From JAAFHB01 sp963675995 (GTDB lineage: Bacteria; Bacteroidota; Bacteroidia; Bacteroidales; Prolixibacteraceae), in assembly GCA_963675995.2 (NCBI GenBank), contig CAXXIY010000001.1:868001-932000 (forward strand): a stretch of 64,000 nucleotides of DNA, written 5' to 3'. The notes beneath the pieces were generated by a model. The model was not told the origin of the DNA. It did not search any database and worked only from the letters and a program-made list of their open reading frames with translations. Shown here piece after piece: positions 48,911-56,630 of this stretch; position 1 is the stretch's first letter; the number at the start of each line of letters is the position of its first letter. Both the position numbers and the translations under genes were made by a program.

Positions 48911-49621
48911 ATGATAAAATATAAACGAGTATTACTGAAACTCTCCGGAGAATCGTTGATGGGGGAGCAACAATATGGAATCGATCCGGTCAGGCTTTCG
49001 GATTATGCAACACAAATTAAAGCGGCAACCGATCTTGGTGTAGAGATTGGAATTGTGATTGGCGGTGGAAATATTTTCAGGGGGTTAAACGGTGCTTCAA
49101 AAGGTTTCGACAGGGTAAAGGGAGACCAGATGGGGATGTTGGCTACCGTTATCAATAGCCTGGCGCTTCATTCTGCCCTCAAAGTTGCAGGGGTCAAATC
49201 GAAAGTTCTGACGGCAATCAGAATGGAACCCATTGGTGAATTCTATTCCAAAGATAAAGCGATTGAAACACTTGAGAGCGGTGAGGTAGCGATATTCTCT
49301 GCCGGTACTGGTAATCCCTACTTTACAACGGATACCGGTTCATCACTTCGCGGCATTGAAATTGAGGCTGATGCCATGTTAAAAGGGACCAGAGTGGACG
49401 GAATTTATACTGCCGATCCGCTGAAAGATCCCAATGCCACCAAATTTACCGATATCACATTCGACGAGATTTATTTGCGAGGTTTGAAAATCATGGATCT
49501 TACCGCCACCACGATGTGCAAAGAGAACAATTTACCCATTGTAGTCTTTGATATGGATACATTCGGAAATCTGATCAGGGTGCTAAAGGGGGAGCCGATT
49601 GGAACGGTAGTACATAATTGA
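48911..49621 (+). CDS. pyrH: UMP kinase
   Basis: This 236-residue amino-acid-kinase-fold enzyme has YKRVLLKLSGESLMG, GIVIGGGNIFRGL, GDQMGMLATVINSLAL, and TGNPYFTTDTGSSLR. It phosphorylates UMP to UDP. It lies between tsf and frr as in many bacteria, but has its own promoter. Confidence 0.96.
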   Translation: MIKYKRVLLKLSGESLMGEQQYGIDPVRLSDYATQIKAATDLGVEIGIVIGGGNIFRGLNGASKGFDRVKGDQMGMLATVINSLALHSALKVAGVKSKVLTAIRMEPIGEFYSKDKAIETLESGEVAIFSAGTGNPYFTTDTGSSLRGIEIEADAMLKGTRVDGIYTADPLKDPNATKFTDITFDEIYLRGLKIMDLTATTMCKENNLPIVVFDMDTFGNLIRVLKGEPIGTVVHN

Positions 49622-49653
49622 GGAGAAAGCGGCTCGCAATTGGAAAGTGGCGA

Positions 49654-49678
49654 CTTACTGCTGACAACTGGCAGTAAG
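49654..49678 (+). other. Hairpin downstream of pyrH
   Basis: CTTACTGC pairs perfectly with GCAGTAAG across a 9-base loop, 32 bp after the pyrH stop, without a T run. It lies in a 277-bp gene-free region (49622-49898) that also has an imperfect inverted repeat. Confidence 0.4.
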
Positions 49679-49836
49679 GTGTTTAGAATTATCAAATATA
49701 ATTCGGAAGGATAAATTTGGAATAAAGCTATTCAAGCCACTTGCCCAATGCCCGTAGCCAATTGCAAGCCGCAAGGAACCAGCAGCAAGTTACAATTTCT
49801 TAGTAGAATTCCGGACAATTTTAACCATCAATCAGC

Positions 49837-49866
49837 TTTTCCAATTTTATTTTTATCGTACCTTTG
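49837..49866 (+). promoter_or_regulatory. frr promoter
   Basis: TTTT (49837-49840), 18 bp, TACCTTTG (49859-49866). The -7 matches exactly, the -33 has one mismatch. It lies about 30 bp before frr. Confidence 0.5.
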
Positions 49867-49898
49867 TTCTGAACAAGAAATTTTAATCTATTCGCCCT

Positions 49899-50465
49899 AT
49901 GAACGACGAAATACAACTGATTATCGACGATTCCACCGAAAGGATGGAACATGCAATTGCCCACCTTGAACACGAATTAGGACACATTCGTGCAGGGAAG
50001 GCCAACCCACGAATGATTGAAAGTGTCGTAGTTGATTACTATGGAGTTCCGACTCCAATTATGCAGGTATCCAACGTAAGTACTCCGGATGCCAGGACCA
50101 TTTCTATCCAGCCATGGGAAAAGAAAATGATCCAACCCATTGAAAGGGCCATTATTAATTCTAATCTTGGATTTAACCCTGATAATAACGGCGAATACAT
50201 CCGCCTCAATGTACCGGTTCCAACGGAAGAGCGTCGCCGAAATCTGGTCAAAGATGCCCATAAAGAGGGTGAGATTGCCAAAGTGAGTGTGCGGTCAGCA
50301 CGGAAGGACGCAAATGACTATCTCAGAAAACTGCTTAAATCAAAAGAAATTTCAGAAGACGATGAGAAGGATACGGTAGAAAAAGTTCAGATCATCACCG
50401 ATAAATTCACAAAAAAAATAGATGAATTAATTGCATTAAAAGAGAAGGATATTCTCACGGTTTAA
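49899..50465 (+). CDS. frr: Ribosome recycling factor
   Basis: This 188-residue protein has HIRAGKANPRMIESVVVDYY, then SIQPWEKKMIQPIERAI and LVKDAHKEGEIAKVSVRSAR. It splits post-termination ribosomes with EF-G. Length and motifs are standard. Confidence 0.96.
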   Translation: MNDEIQLIIDDSTERMEHAIAHLEHELGHIRAGKANPRMIESVVVDYYGVPTPIMQVSNVSTPDARTISIQPWEKKMIQPIERAIINSNLGFNPDNNGEYIRLNVPVPTEERRRNLVKDAHKEGEIAKVSVRSARKDANDYLRKLLKSKEISEDDEKDTVEKVQIITDKFTKKIDELIALKEKDILTV

Positions 50466-50528
50466 AATTCAATCATTTTAAACCAAATCATCGCCAAAAA
50501 GTTTGACCAGACAGATTCGCCTGGAAAG

Positions 50529-50590
50529 CGCAGAGGGACTTAGTGAACATTGATGAATTATCACACTGCGTTGCTCTGCGTTTTTCTTTT
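50529..50590 (+). terminator. CGCAGAG inverted repeat with T run after frr
   Basis: CGCAGAG (50529-50535) and CTCTGCG (50574-50580) pair across a long loop and are followed by TTTTTCTTTT. The long loop makes it a weak terminator. The word pair is common in Bacteroidetes intergenic DNA. Confidence 0.4.
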
Positions 50591-50681
50591 GCCGTTCTTC
50601 TCCAGGAGATTTTATAGTTTTGAAAAACCCACCGAATTACTTTGCCCCTTTTGCTTCCCAATCACTTAAATTCAAATATGC

Positions 50682-51167
50682 ATGAAACCATTAGTTACCA
50701 TTGCTCTTTTCTTTATATTATTCAGCAGTTCTGCCCAAACGGTGAAGCTCTACACTCCTGAAGCAGACGCCTCCGCCGCCATTAATCGGGGAATTACTCT
50801 TGCTAAGTCCGAAAACAAACACCTTTTTATACAGATTGGCGGAAACTGGTGCCCCTGGTGCCTCAAATTTCACAAATTCTGTTCGGCAGATTCGCAGATC
50901 GATTCATTAATGAGTAAAAATTTTGTTGTCATTAAAGTCAATTACAGCAAAGAAAACCGGAACCTGGAAACACTTAAAAGGCTTGAATTTCCTCAGCGGT
51001 TTGGGTTTCCGGTCTTTGTAATCCTTGATGCCAACGGGAAGCGGATTCATACCCAAAGTTCAGCTTATCTGGAAGAGGGGGAGAGTTATTCTAAAAAGCG
51101 CGTCCTTGATTTTCTGAAACAGTGGTCACCCGATGCGCTGAATCCTGATCACTATACCACCAAATAG
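50682..51167 (+). CDS. Secreted thioredoxin-family protein
   Basis: This 161-residue protein has a signal peptide (ending about FSSSAQ) and a thioredoxin-like active site GGNWCPWCLKFH (CPWC). FGFPVFVILDANGKRIHTQS holds the cis-Pro and following strand. The family is near thiol-disulfide reductases of the DUF255/YyaL-like or thioredoxin_7 type. It is likely to act on periplasmic disulfides. TTACTTTGC at about 50637-50645 resembles a promoter element. Confidence 0.82.
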   Translation: MKPLVTIALFFILFSSSAQTVKLYTPEADASAAINRGITLAKSENKHLFIQIGGNWCPWCLKFHKFCSADSQIDSLMSKNFVVIKVNYSKENRNLETLKRLEFPQRFGFPVFVILDANGKRIHTQSSAYLEEGESYSKKRVLDFLKQWSPDALNPDHYTTK

Positions 51168-51262
51168 CCTTATTGATTGAGCATCCTGGAGTAAAAAGGT
51201 GGAGCGGGTATCGAAAATGCAACTAATTTACAAAATCTTTTCATTGTGAGACAATCACCTGA

Positions 51263-52321
51263 TTAAAACCATTTCCAAGGACGGATTTCAATGTCCCGCT
51301 TCATACTGATACGGTAGGCAATATTAAACCTTAAATTTCCGGTTTGCCACCTGATCGAGGTCTGTTTAACAGGAGTTGGAGTCAGGTACTGAAAATTAGC
51401 TAGAGACATACCCACAAACAGTCTGTCGAAATGGTAGCCGATGCCAGCCTTCTGATTAAGACTTACATTGGGATAAGTCCGGTTCATTTTTGCACCTGTA
51501 ACCGGTGACAGCTGATATTCACCAATTCCAACACTTCCATTCAGGCCAGCCATTATAAAAAACTTCCTCCTGATCACAAAGGTATAGGAATAACCTGCGG
51601 TCAGGTTCACGGAGTAAAAACGCCATTTATTGAAGTCAACCCCATCGAAGAAATTACGATTGGTCAATTTTGATGGTATAAAAGATGAATCGGCAGAGGA
51701 TCCTACCCAGTAGAGTTCAACTCCTAACATAGGCTGACCTGCGCTTCGTTTCTGCCATTCATTTTGAAGAAATGGTGCCCTGACCGAATATTTGGTAGGA
51801 TTGAGGTTTGCGTATACTCCGAATCCTCCAGAGGTCGTGGCGATATCGCCCCGTGTATAAAACTCGGAACCCGAAGGACGGCCGCTTAATACCTCTGCAG
51901 AATTTGACAAATAGAGCCCTTTATAGTATCCTGAATAAAAATCAACAGTTAAAAACCGGAGATAAAGATGAGATTGGAAATCCAGGTATTTCGTCTTTCC
52001 GTAACGTAAGATATCGGGCTGTGCAAAAGGAAAAATCGTTCCTATATTTACTCCCAAGAATTTATAATTAAAGCCTAATCCGACAACATATCCGTTGGAT
52101 GGTCGATAGTGAAGGGCGGTTTTCTCCCCCAGATCCAGAATCTTTTGAGAGGAGTATTTTTGCGAAGCATAAATCCGCAGAATCAGATCATGCTGATTAT
52201 TCTGAACATAGGAAGAATCGGGTTTTAAACTAAATAATTTATCGAAGCGATCACGTCCCTCTAGTTCCGGGATGACAAATCCAATTAAAATGAATAATAA
52301 ACAAAACCACCTTATTCGCAT
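51263..52321 (-). CDS. DUF4421 outer-membrane protein
   Basis: This 352-residue protein of the DUF4421 family has a signal peptide and barrel-like strands. SNGYVVGLGFNYKFLGVNIG, RFLTVDFYSGYYKGLYLSN, VRAPFLQNEWQKRSAGQPML and RRKFFIMAGLNGSVGIGEYQ are among the conserved stretches. Its end (IAYRISMKRDIEIRPWKWF) has the strand typical of barrels. The function is unknown. It is monocistronic. Confidence 0.75.
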   Translation of the reverse strand: MRIRWFCLLFILIGFVIPELEGRDRFDKLFSLKPDSSYVQNNQHDLILRIYASQKYSSQKILDLGEKTALHYRPSNGYVVGLGFNYKFLGVNIGTIFPFAQPDILRYGKTKYLDFQSHLYLRFLTVDFYSGYYKGLYLSNSAEVLSGRPSGSEFYTRGDIATTSGGFGVYANLNPTKYSVRAPFLQNEWQKRSAGQPMLGVELYWVGSSADSSFIPSKLTNRNFFDGVDFNKWRFYSVNLTAGYSYTFVIRRKFFIMAGLNGSVGIGEYQLSPVTGAKMNRTYPNVSLNQKAGIGYHFDRLFVGMSLANFQYLTPTPVKQTSIRWQTGNLRFNIAYRISMKRDIEIRPWKWF

Positions 52322-52514
52322 ATTAAAAGCTTAACCCTAAAAAAAGTACACACTCATATGATGCAAGTGGAGGATGCATGGAAAATCAAAATCGTATAAA
52401 TATCATGTTTCCAAGAGTTTCCGTCAGGATCATGACGTGCTGAGAAACGTAGCCACGACTTCGCCGATATTACACCAACGCTTCCTGACGCTGTAAAAAC
52501 AGATTGTCCGGGGT

Positions 52515-52985
52515 TTATTGTTTTTTAATCAGCAACCACGAATCGCTGTATTTAGTGAACTTCTGACGAATCTCACCCAGTTTCGTTCTTGCGGCTTCTT
52601 CATCATCATAACTATTCACACAAACGCGGTATAATCCAGCTTCATTGACAAGGATACCAGGAGCGAATCCCTCTGTTGCCAGTTGTTTTTTAAATTTCTG
52701 GGCATTCTCATATACTCCAAAACTACCGACAATAATATAAAACCTTTTTGACCCCAAACTATTGTCTTCACCTTTGGCAGCACTTATCCGTTCTTCTTTT
52801 GATTTAGCCGATGAGCTTCCACTACTCTTCACAACAGGTTTGGCTGTCGTCTCTGGTTCTACGGTTTCCGAAACTACACTTTCCGACTTCACCGGTGCAG
52901 GTTTTGGTTTTGGTGCAATCTTTTGAGTTTTGCAACCTACAGTCATCAGAACAATCAGGATAAGAACTATACTCAGAACTTTCAT
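52515..52985 (-). CDS. SPOR-domain lipoprotein
   Basis: This 156-residue protein has a lipobox (MTVGCKTQ), a Lys/Pro/Val/Glu-rich linker (KPKPAPVKSESVVSETVEPE), and a C-terminal SPOR domain (KRFYIIVGSFGVYENAQKF, LYRVCVNSYDDEEAARTKL). SPOR domains bind denuded septal peptidoglycan, so it may act in cell division. A serine-rich stretch separates linker and domain. Confidence 0.88.
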   Translation of the reverse strand: MKVLSIVLILIVLMTVGCKTQKIAPKPKPAPVKSESVVSETVEPETTAKPVVKSSGSSSAKSKEERISAAKGEDNSLGSKRFYIIVGSFGVYENAQKFKKQLATEGFAPGILVNEAGLYRVCVNSYDDEEAARTKLGEIRQKFTKYSDSWLLIKKQ

Positions 52986-53145
52986 GTTATTGATTTTTTG
53001 AGAAATTAATTCAGCGAAGATATAAAAAGAATTGAAAATATAAATATATCAAATCAATTTCTTATATTTACATCACTTTATTGGATAACTACCAACGTTT
53101 TGAAGTGAATAGAATTATTTCAATCATTTCCTAAAACCAATCAAT

Positions 53146-53655
53146 ATGACAAGCCAAAAATATCCTTTGATCTTTGTCGTTGAGGACAATTCAGTCTACA
53201 ATAAGCTTATCCTAAATCATCTTCACCTTCACAAACTGAACCGGACAGAGAGCTTCCTATCCGGAGAAGAGGCCCTTAAAAACATCAGTCTCAAACCAGA
53301 CATTATTATTCAGGATTATCTGCTTGATGGGATAAGCGGAATGGATGTTTTAGTTGCAACAAAAAGGAAATATCCTGAAACGGAATTTATTTTTTTATCC
53401 GCACAGAATAGTATTGAAGTCGCCATTAACTGCATGAAATATGGCGCTTATGATTACATTGTCAAGGATCAGTATGCTCTAAACAAACTGACCGATAAGA
53501 TCAACAAGATTATCGTCAATCACAACATCATTAATAGTAATAAACGGTTTAAACAGGGGATTACCCTCTTTTTTATTGCTCTTGGCACTATTATACTAAT
53601 TTTTGTCGCTCTTACGATCTTGTTTCCAAACACCTTTACATTGCTTGGAAATTAA
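53146..53655 (+). CDS. Response regulator receiver protein with C-terminal membrane helix
   Basis: This 169-residue protein has a receiver domain with the acidic pair E13/D14, the phospho-acceptor D57 in DIIIQDYLLDG, S85 in FIFLSAQNS, and K107 in YIVKDQ. There is no DNA-binding output domain. Instead, residues 131-138 are basic (SNKRFKQG) and 139-160 form one hydrophobic helix. The receiver would be anchored to the cytoplasmic face of the inner membrane. No sensor kinase is nearby. It is convergent with the ctp-like protease, 9 bp apart. Confidence 0.82.
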   Translation: MTSQKYPLIFVVEDNSVYNKLILNHLHLHKLNRTESFLSGEEALKNISLKPDIIIQDYLLDGISGMDVLVATKRKYPETEFIFLSAQNSIEVAINCMKYGAYDYIVKDQYALNKLTDKINKIIVNHNIINSNKRFKQGITLFFIALGTIILIFVALTILFPNTFTLLGN

Positions 53656-53664
53656 AACGACCCT

Positions 53665-55356
53665 TTATTTCTTTTTGTTTATTGCCGGTGGCGTTACCGA
53701 TGGTAATAAAATTCTTGAATATTCTACCGGATTCTGAAACAGAGCTAAAACATGTTTAATCTCTTTATCGTTTCCAAGTGCAGCAATGATGGCCCCTTTT
53801 TGATAATAATAACGGGATACTATCTCATCTTTAAGTAAATCACGAATCTCCTCACTAAACTGTTCCAGATCCTGATTCAGATTTAAGGTTAACCCTTTTT
53901 CGAGTGCCGCAAATTCGTTTTTTGCCCCCTCATAATAACGTTCCCTCCTGGCTGTTTCAATTAACGTTTTAAGTGTTTGCTCACTTCGCGATTCATATGT
54001 GAAATTCTTAGCGGTAAGAAACTGATGAAATTCTTTGTAAATATCATCACTGACGACAAATTTATCAGGAGCAGCAATTGCTTTGTGTTTTCCGGCAAAT
54101 TCTGTAGCAAAATCAAATATCATATAATCCTGAACAAGCTTATAAGCCAACGTACTTAAGGTATCCTGAATATCGTGTATATCCGGCGTCACTCCTCCGC
54201 CATCTTTGACAACTCTTCCGTTTTTCGTTTTAAATTCAGAGATCAGTGAATCGGGAATATTTCCAACACTCCCATCAGCATTCTTATGCGAATAATCGAG
54301 CGCCTGAATACAACGGCCACTGGGAATATAATATTTGGCAGTGGTTACCTTAAGCTTCGTGTTGTAACTGAGATCTCTGGTGGTTTGGACCAACCCCTTC
54401 CCAAAAGTACGATTTCCCAGAATTACAGCACGGTCGAGGTCCTGAAGGGCGCCAGCTACGATTTCGGATGCCGATGCAGATCCGCTGTTTACCAATATTA
54501 CTAATGGCATTACTGAATCAATGGGTTGTTCTGAGGCACGATAAGTCTTATCCCACTGTGATACTTTACCTTTGGTACTTACAATCTCTTGTCCATGATT
54601 CACAAACAAATTAGTCACTTTAACCGCTTCGCCAAGCAAACCTCCTGGATTTGAGCGAAGATCAAGGACAAGAGATTTAGCCCCTTTTTTGTCCCTCAAC
54701 TCAACAACAGCACTGCGCACCCCCTCTGCACAACCTTCTGTAAAACTCGACAAACGAACATACCCGGTGGTCTGATCAATCATTCCATAATAGGTTACAG
54801 GGTCAATCTGAATCTCTTCCCGAACAATATCCAGGATGAAGGGTTTCTTCTCACCGGGACGTTCCATCTTTACCTTCACCGATTTTTTTGCCGGACCTTT
54901 CAGTATCTCTGACACATCAGAAACAACCATTTTATCTACTGGTTTCCCGTCAACTTCCAGAAAGATATCGCCTGCGCGCAATCCGCTTTTCTGAGCAGGA
55001 AAGCCTTCATAAGGTTCAGCTACAATTATTTGATTCTTCCGTTTGCTAATCATTGCCCCGATACCCGCGTATTCACCCGTGGTCATGAACTTAAAATCAT
55101 CCATCTCCGATTCAGGAATGAAAACTGTATACGGATCAAGGGTCTCAAGCATATCATCTATCCCTTTCTTTATCAGTTTGTCAGGTTTTACTTCATCAAC
55201 ATAAAAGAGATTCAATTCGCGAACAAGTGTATAGAAGATATCGAGATTTTTAGAAATCTCGAAATTCTTCTGATCGCTTTTGAATCCCCAAAAAGAGAGT
55301 CCAAGAATTATAACTATGGACACCCCAAGTGCTGCCTTCAATATTTTGTTACTCAT
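53665..55356 (-). CDS. C-terminal processing protease (S41 family, CtpA-like)
   Basis: This 563-residue protein has an N-terminal membrane anchor (about 7-25), an N-terminal helical domain (LDPYTVFIPESEMDDFKFM), and a PDZ domain (PYEGFPAQKSGLRAGDIFLE). The catalytic domain has GSASASEIVAGALQD with the nucleophile Ser and TFGKGLVQTTRDL with the Lys. The C-terminal extension of about 160 residues is helical. It is distinct from the S41 lipoprotein at 27121. It is periplasmic, cutting proteins from the C-terminus. Confidence 0.9.
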   Translation of the reverse strand: MSNKILKAALGVSIVIILGLSFWGFKSDQKNFEISKNLDIFYTLVRELNLFYVDEVKPDKLIKKGIDDMLETLDPYTVFIPESEMDDFKFMTTGEYAGIGAMISKRKNQIIVAEPYEGFPAQKSGLRAGDIFLEVDGKPVDKMVVSDVSEILKGPAKKSVKVKMERPGEKKPFILDIVREEIQIDPVTYYGMIDQTTGYVRLSSFTEGCAEGVRSAVVELRDKKGAKSLVLDLRSNPGGLLGEAVKVTNLFVNHGQEIVSTKGKVSQWDKTYRASEQPIDSVMPLVILVNSGSASASEIVAGALQDLDRAVILGNRTFGKGLVQTTRDLSYNTKLKVTTAKYYIPSGRCIQALDYSHKNADGSVGNIPDSLISEFKTKNGRVVKDGGGVTPDIHDIQDTLSTLAYKLVQDYMIFDFATEFAGKHKAIAAPDKFVVSDDIYKEFHQFLTAKNFTYESRSEQTLKTLIETARRERYYEGAKNEFAALEKGLTLNLNQDLEQFSEEIRDLLKDEIVSRYYYQKGAIIAALGNDKEIKHVLALFQNPVEYSRILLPSVTPPAINKKK

Positions 55357-55589
55357 ACGTTTTGAACCCGCTATTAATTATCGTTCTCATTAATTCATAC
55401 TTTGCAAAAGTAGTAATTCGGGAGTGATTCCATGACAATTCGATCATTCTTTCAGTTCTACGCCTCATTTATCTTATCTTTGAAACCCTTAATAAATTTC
55501 TTTTGATGGTAAACACACCATCTGAATAGTGTAACAAGGGTGACGGTTCAAAAGTTTAGCGTATTTTTATCCCGTAAAAGTCAAACACA

Positions 55590-56534
55590 TTGGGTAAAGG
55601 TTTAGTCATTCGGTCAACAGGGAGCTGGTATTCGGTAAAATCGGATACAGGTGAGCTTTTGGATTGCCGTATCAAGGGAAAACTACGGATGAAGGAGGTT
55701 CGGACAACTAATCCGGTTGCAGTTGGCGATCGGGTTGAATTTGAACTTCTCCATGATGAAACGACTAAAGAGGGTGTGACCGGGATTATCTCGGCGGTTG
55801 ATCCACGAAAAAACTACATCATCCGTAAAGCCTCCAACCTCTCGAGAGAAAGCCAGATTGTTGCAGCCAATATTGATCAGGCATTTATCGTTGTGACTGT
55901 AAATTACCCTGTTACCTTACCTGGATTTATTGATCGCTATTTGGTGTCGGCTATGGCTTACCAGATACCCGTAGCGCTCGTTTTCAATAAACTCGATTTA
56001 TATAACGATAAGGATTACCAAAAACTGGAAGAATACCTTCAAACTTACGAGTCGATAGGTTACAAATGTTTTCAGGTTTCAGCTGAAAAAAATTTCAATA
56101 TAGATGCATTGCATGAAGAACTTAAAGGAAAAATCAGCCTCTTTTCGGGCCTCTCGGGTGTAGGAAAATCATCCATTCTTAACTGTATCGATCCTACACT
56201 GAATCTAAAGACAGGCATCATCTCGGATCATCACCAGCAGGGAAAGCACACCACCACCTTTGCAGAGATGTTTGAAATTTACGATGGTGCCTACATCATC
56301 GATACTCCAGGAATCCGGGGTTTTGGAGTCATCGACATGGAGAAAGAGGAGATTGCCCATTATTTCCCCGAGATATTTGGATTACTCGATCAATGCAGGT
56401 TTTTCAACTGTACCCATACCCATGAGCCAGGTTGCGCAGTTAAAACGGCTGCCGAAAAAGGTGAAATACCGGCAACACGATATGAGTCATACCTCTCGCT
56501 CATTTCCGAAGATGATTCGAAATACAGAAGTTGA
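55590..56534 (+). CDS. rsgA: Small-subunit-dependent GTPase RsgA
   Basis: This 314-residue circularly permuted GTPase assists 30S maturation. It has G4 first (VFNKLDLYND), then G1 (GLSGVGKSSILN), G3 (IDTPGIRGFG), and a C-terminal zinc-binding CRFFNCTHTHEPGC. An N-terminal OB fold (GSWYSVKSDTGELLDCRIKG) binds RNA. The start is a TTG at 55590, and no in-frame ATG nearby could serve without deleting the conserved first strand. Confidence 0.93.
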   Translation: MGKGLVIRSTGSWYSVKSDTGELLDCRIKGKLRMKEVRTTNPVAVGDRVEFELLHDETTKEGVTGIISAVDPRKNYIIRKASNLSRESQIVAANIDQAFIVVTVNYPVTLPGFIDRYLVSAMAYQIPVALVFNKLDLYNDKDYQKLEEYLQTYESIGYKCFQVSAEKNFNIDALHEELKGKISLFSGLSGVGKSSILNCIDPTLNLKTGIISDHHQQGKHTTTFAEMFEIYDGAYIIDTPGIRGFGVIDMEKEEIAHYFPEIFGLLDQCRFFNCTHTHEPGCAVKTAAEKGEIPATRYESYLSLISEDDSKYRS

Positions 56535-56630
56535 TACCTGTTCAGAACTCCAATTTTACCTGGCCTGTTAAACCCGAAACACAAGATTCTTTAAGGACTC
56601 CATTATTCTCAGATAAGCTTTTTACTCAGA

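Noticed and set aside
49899..50281. Open frames on the minus strand over frr
   Set aside because: They are antisense to a well-conserved gene and have no family match.
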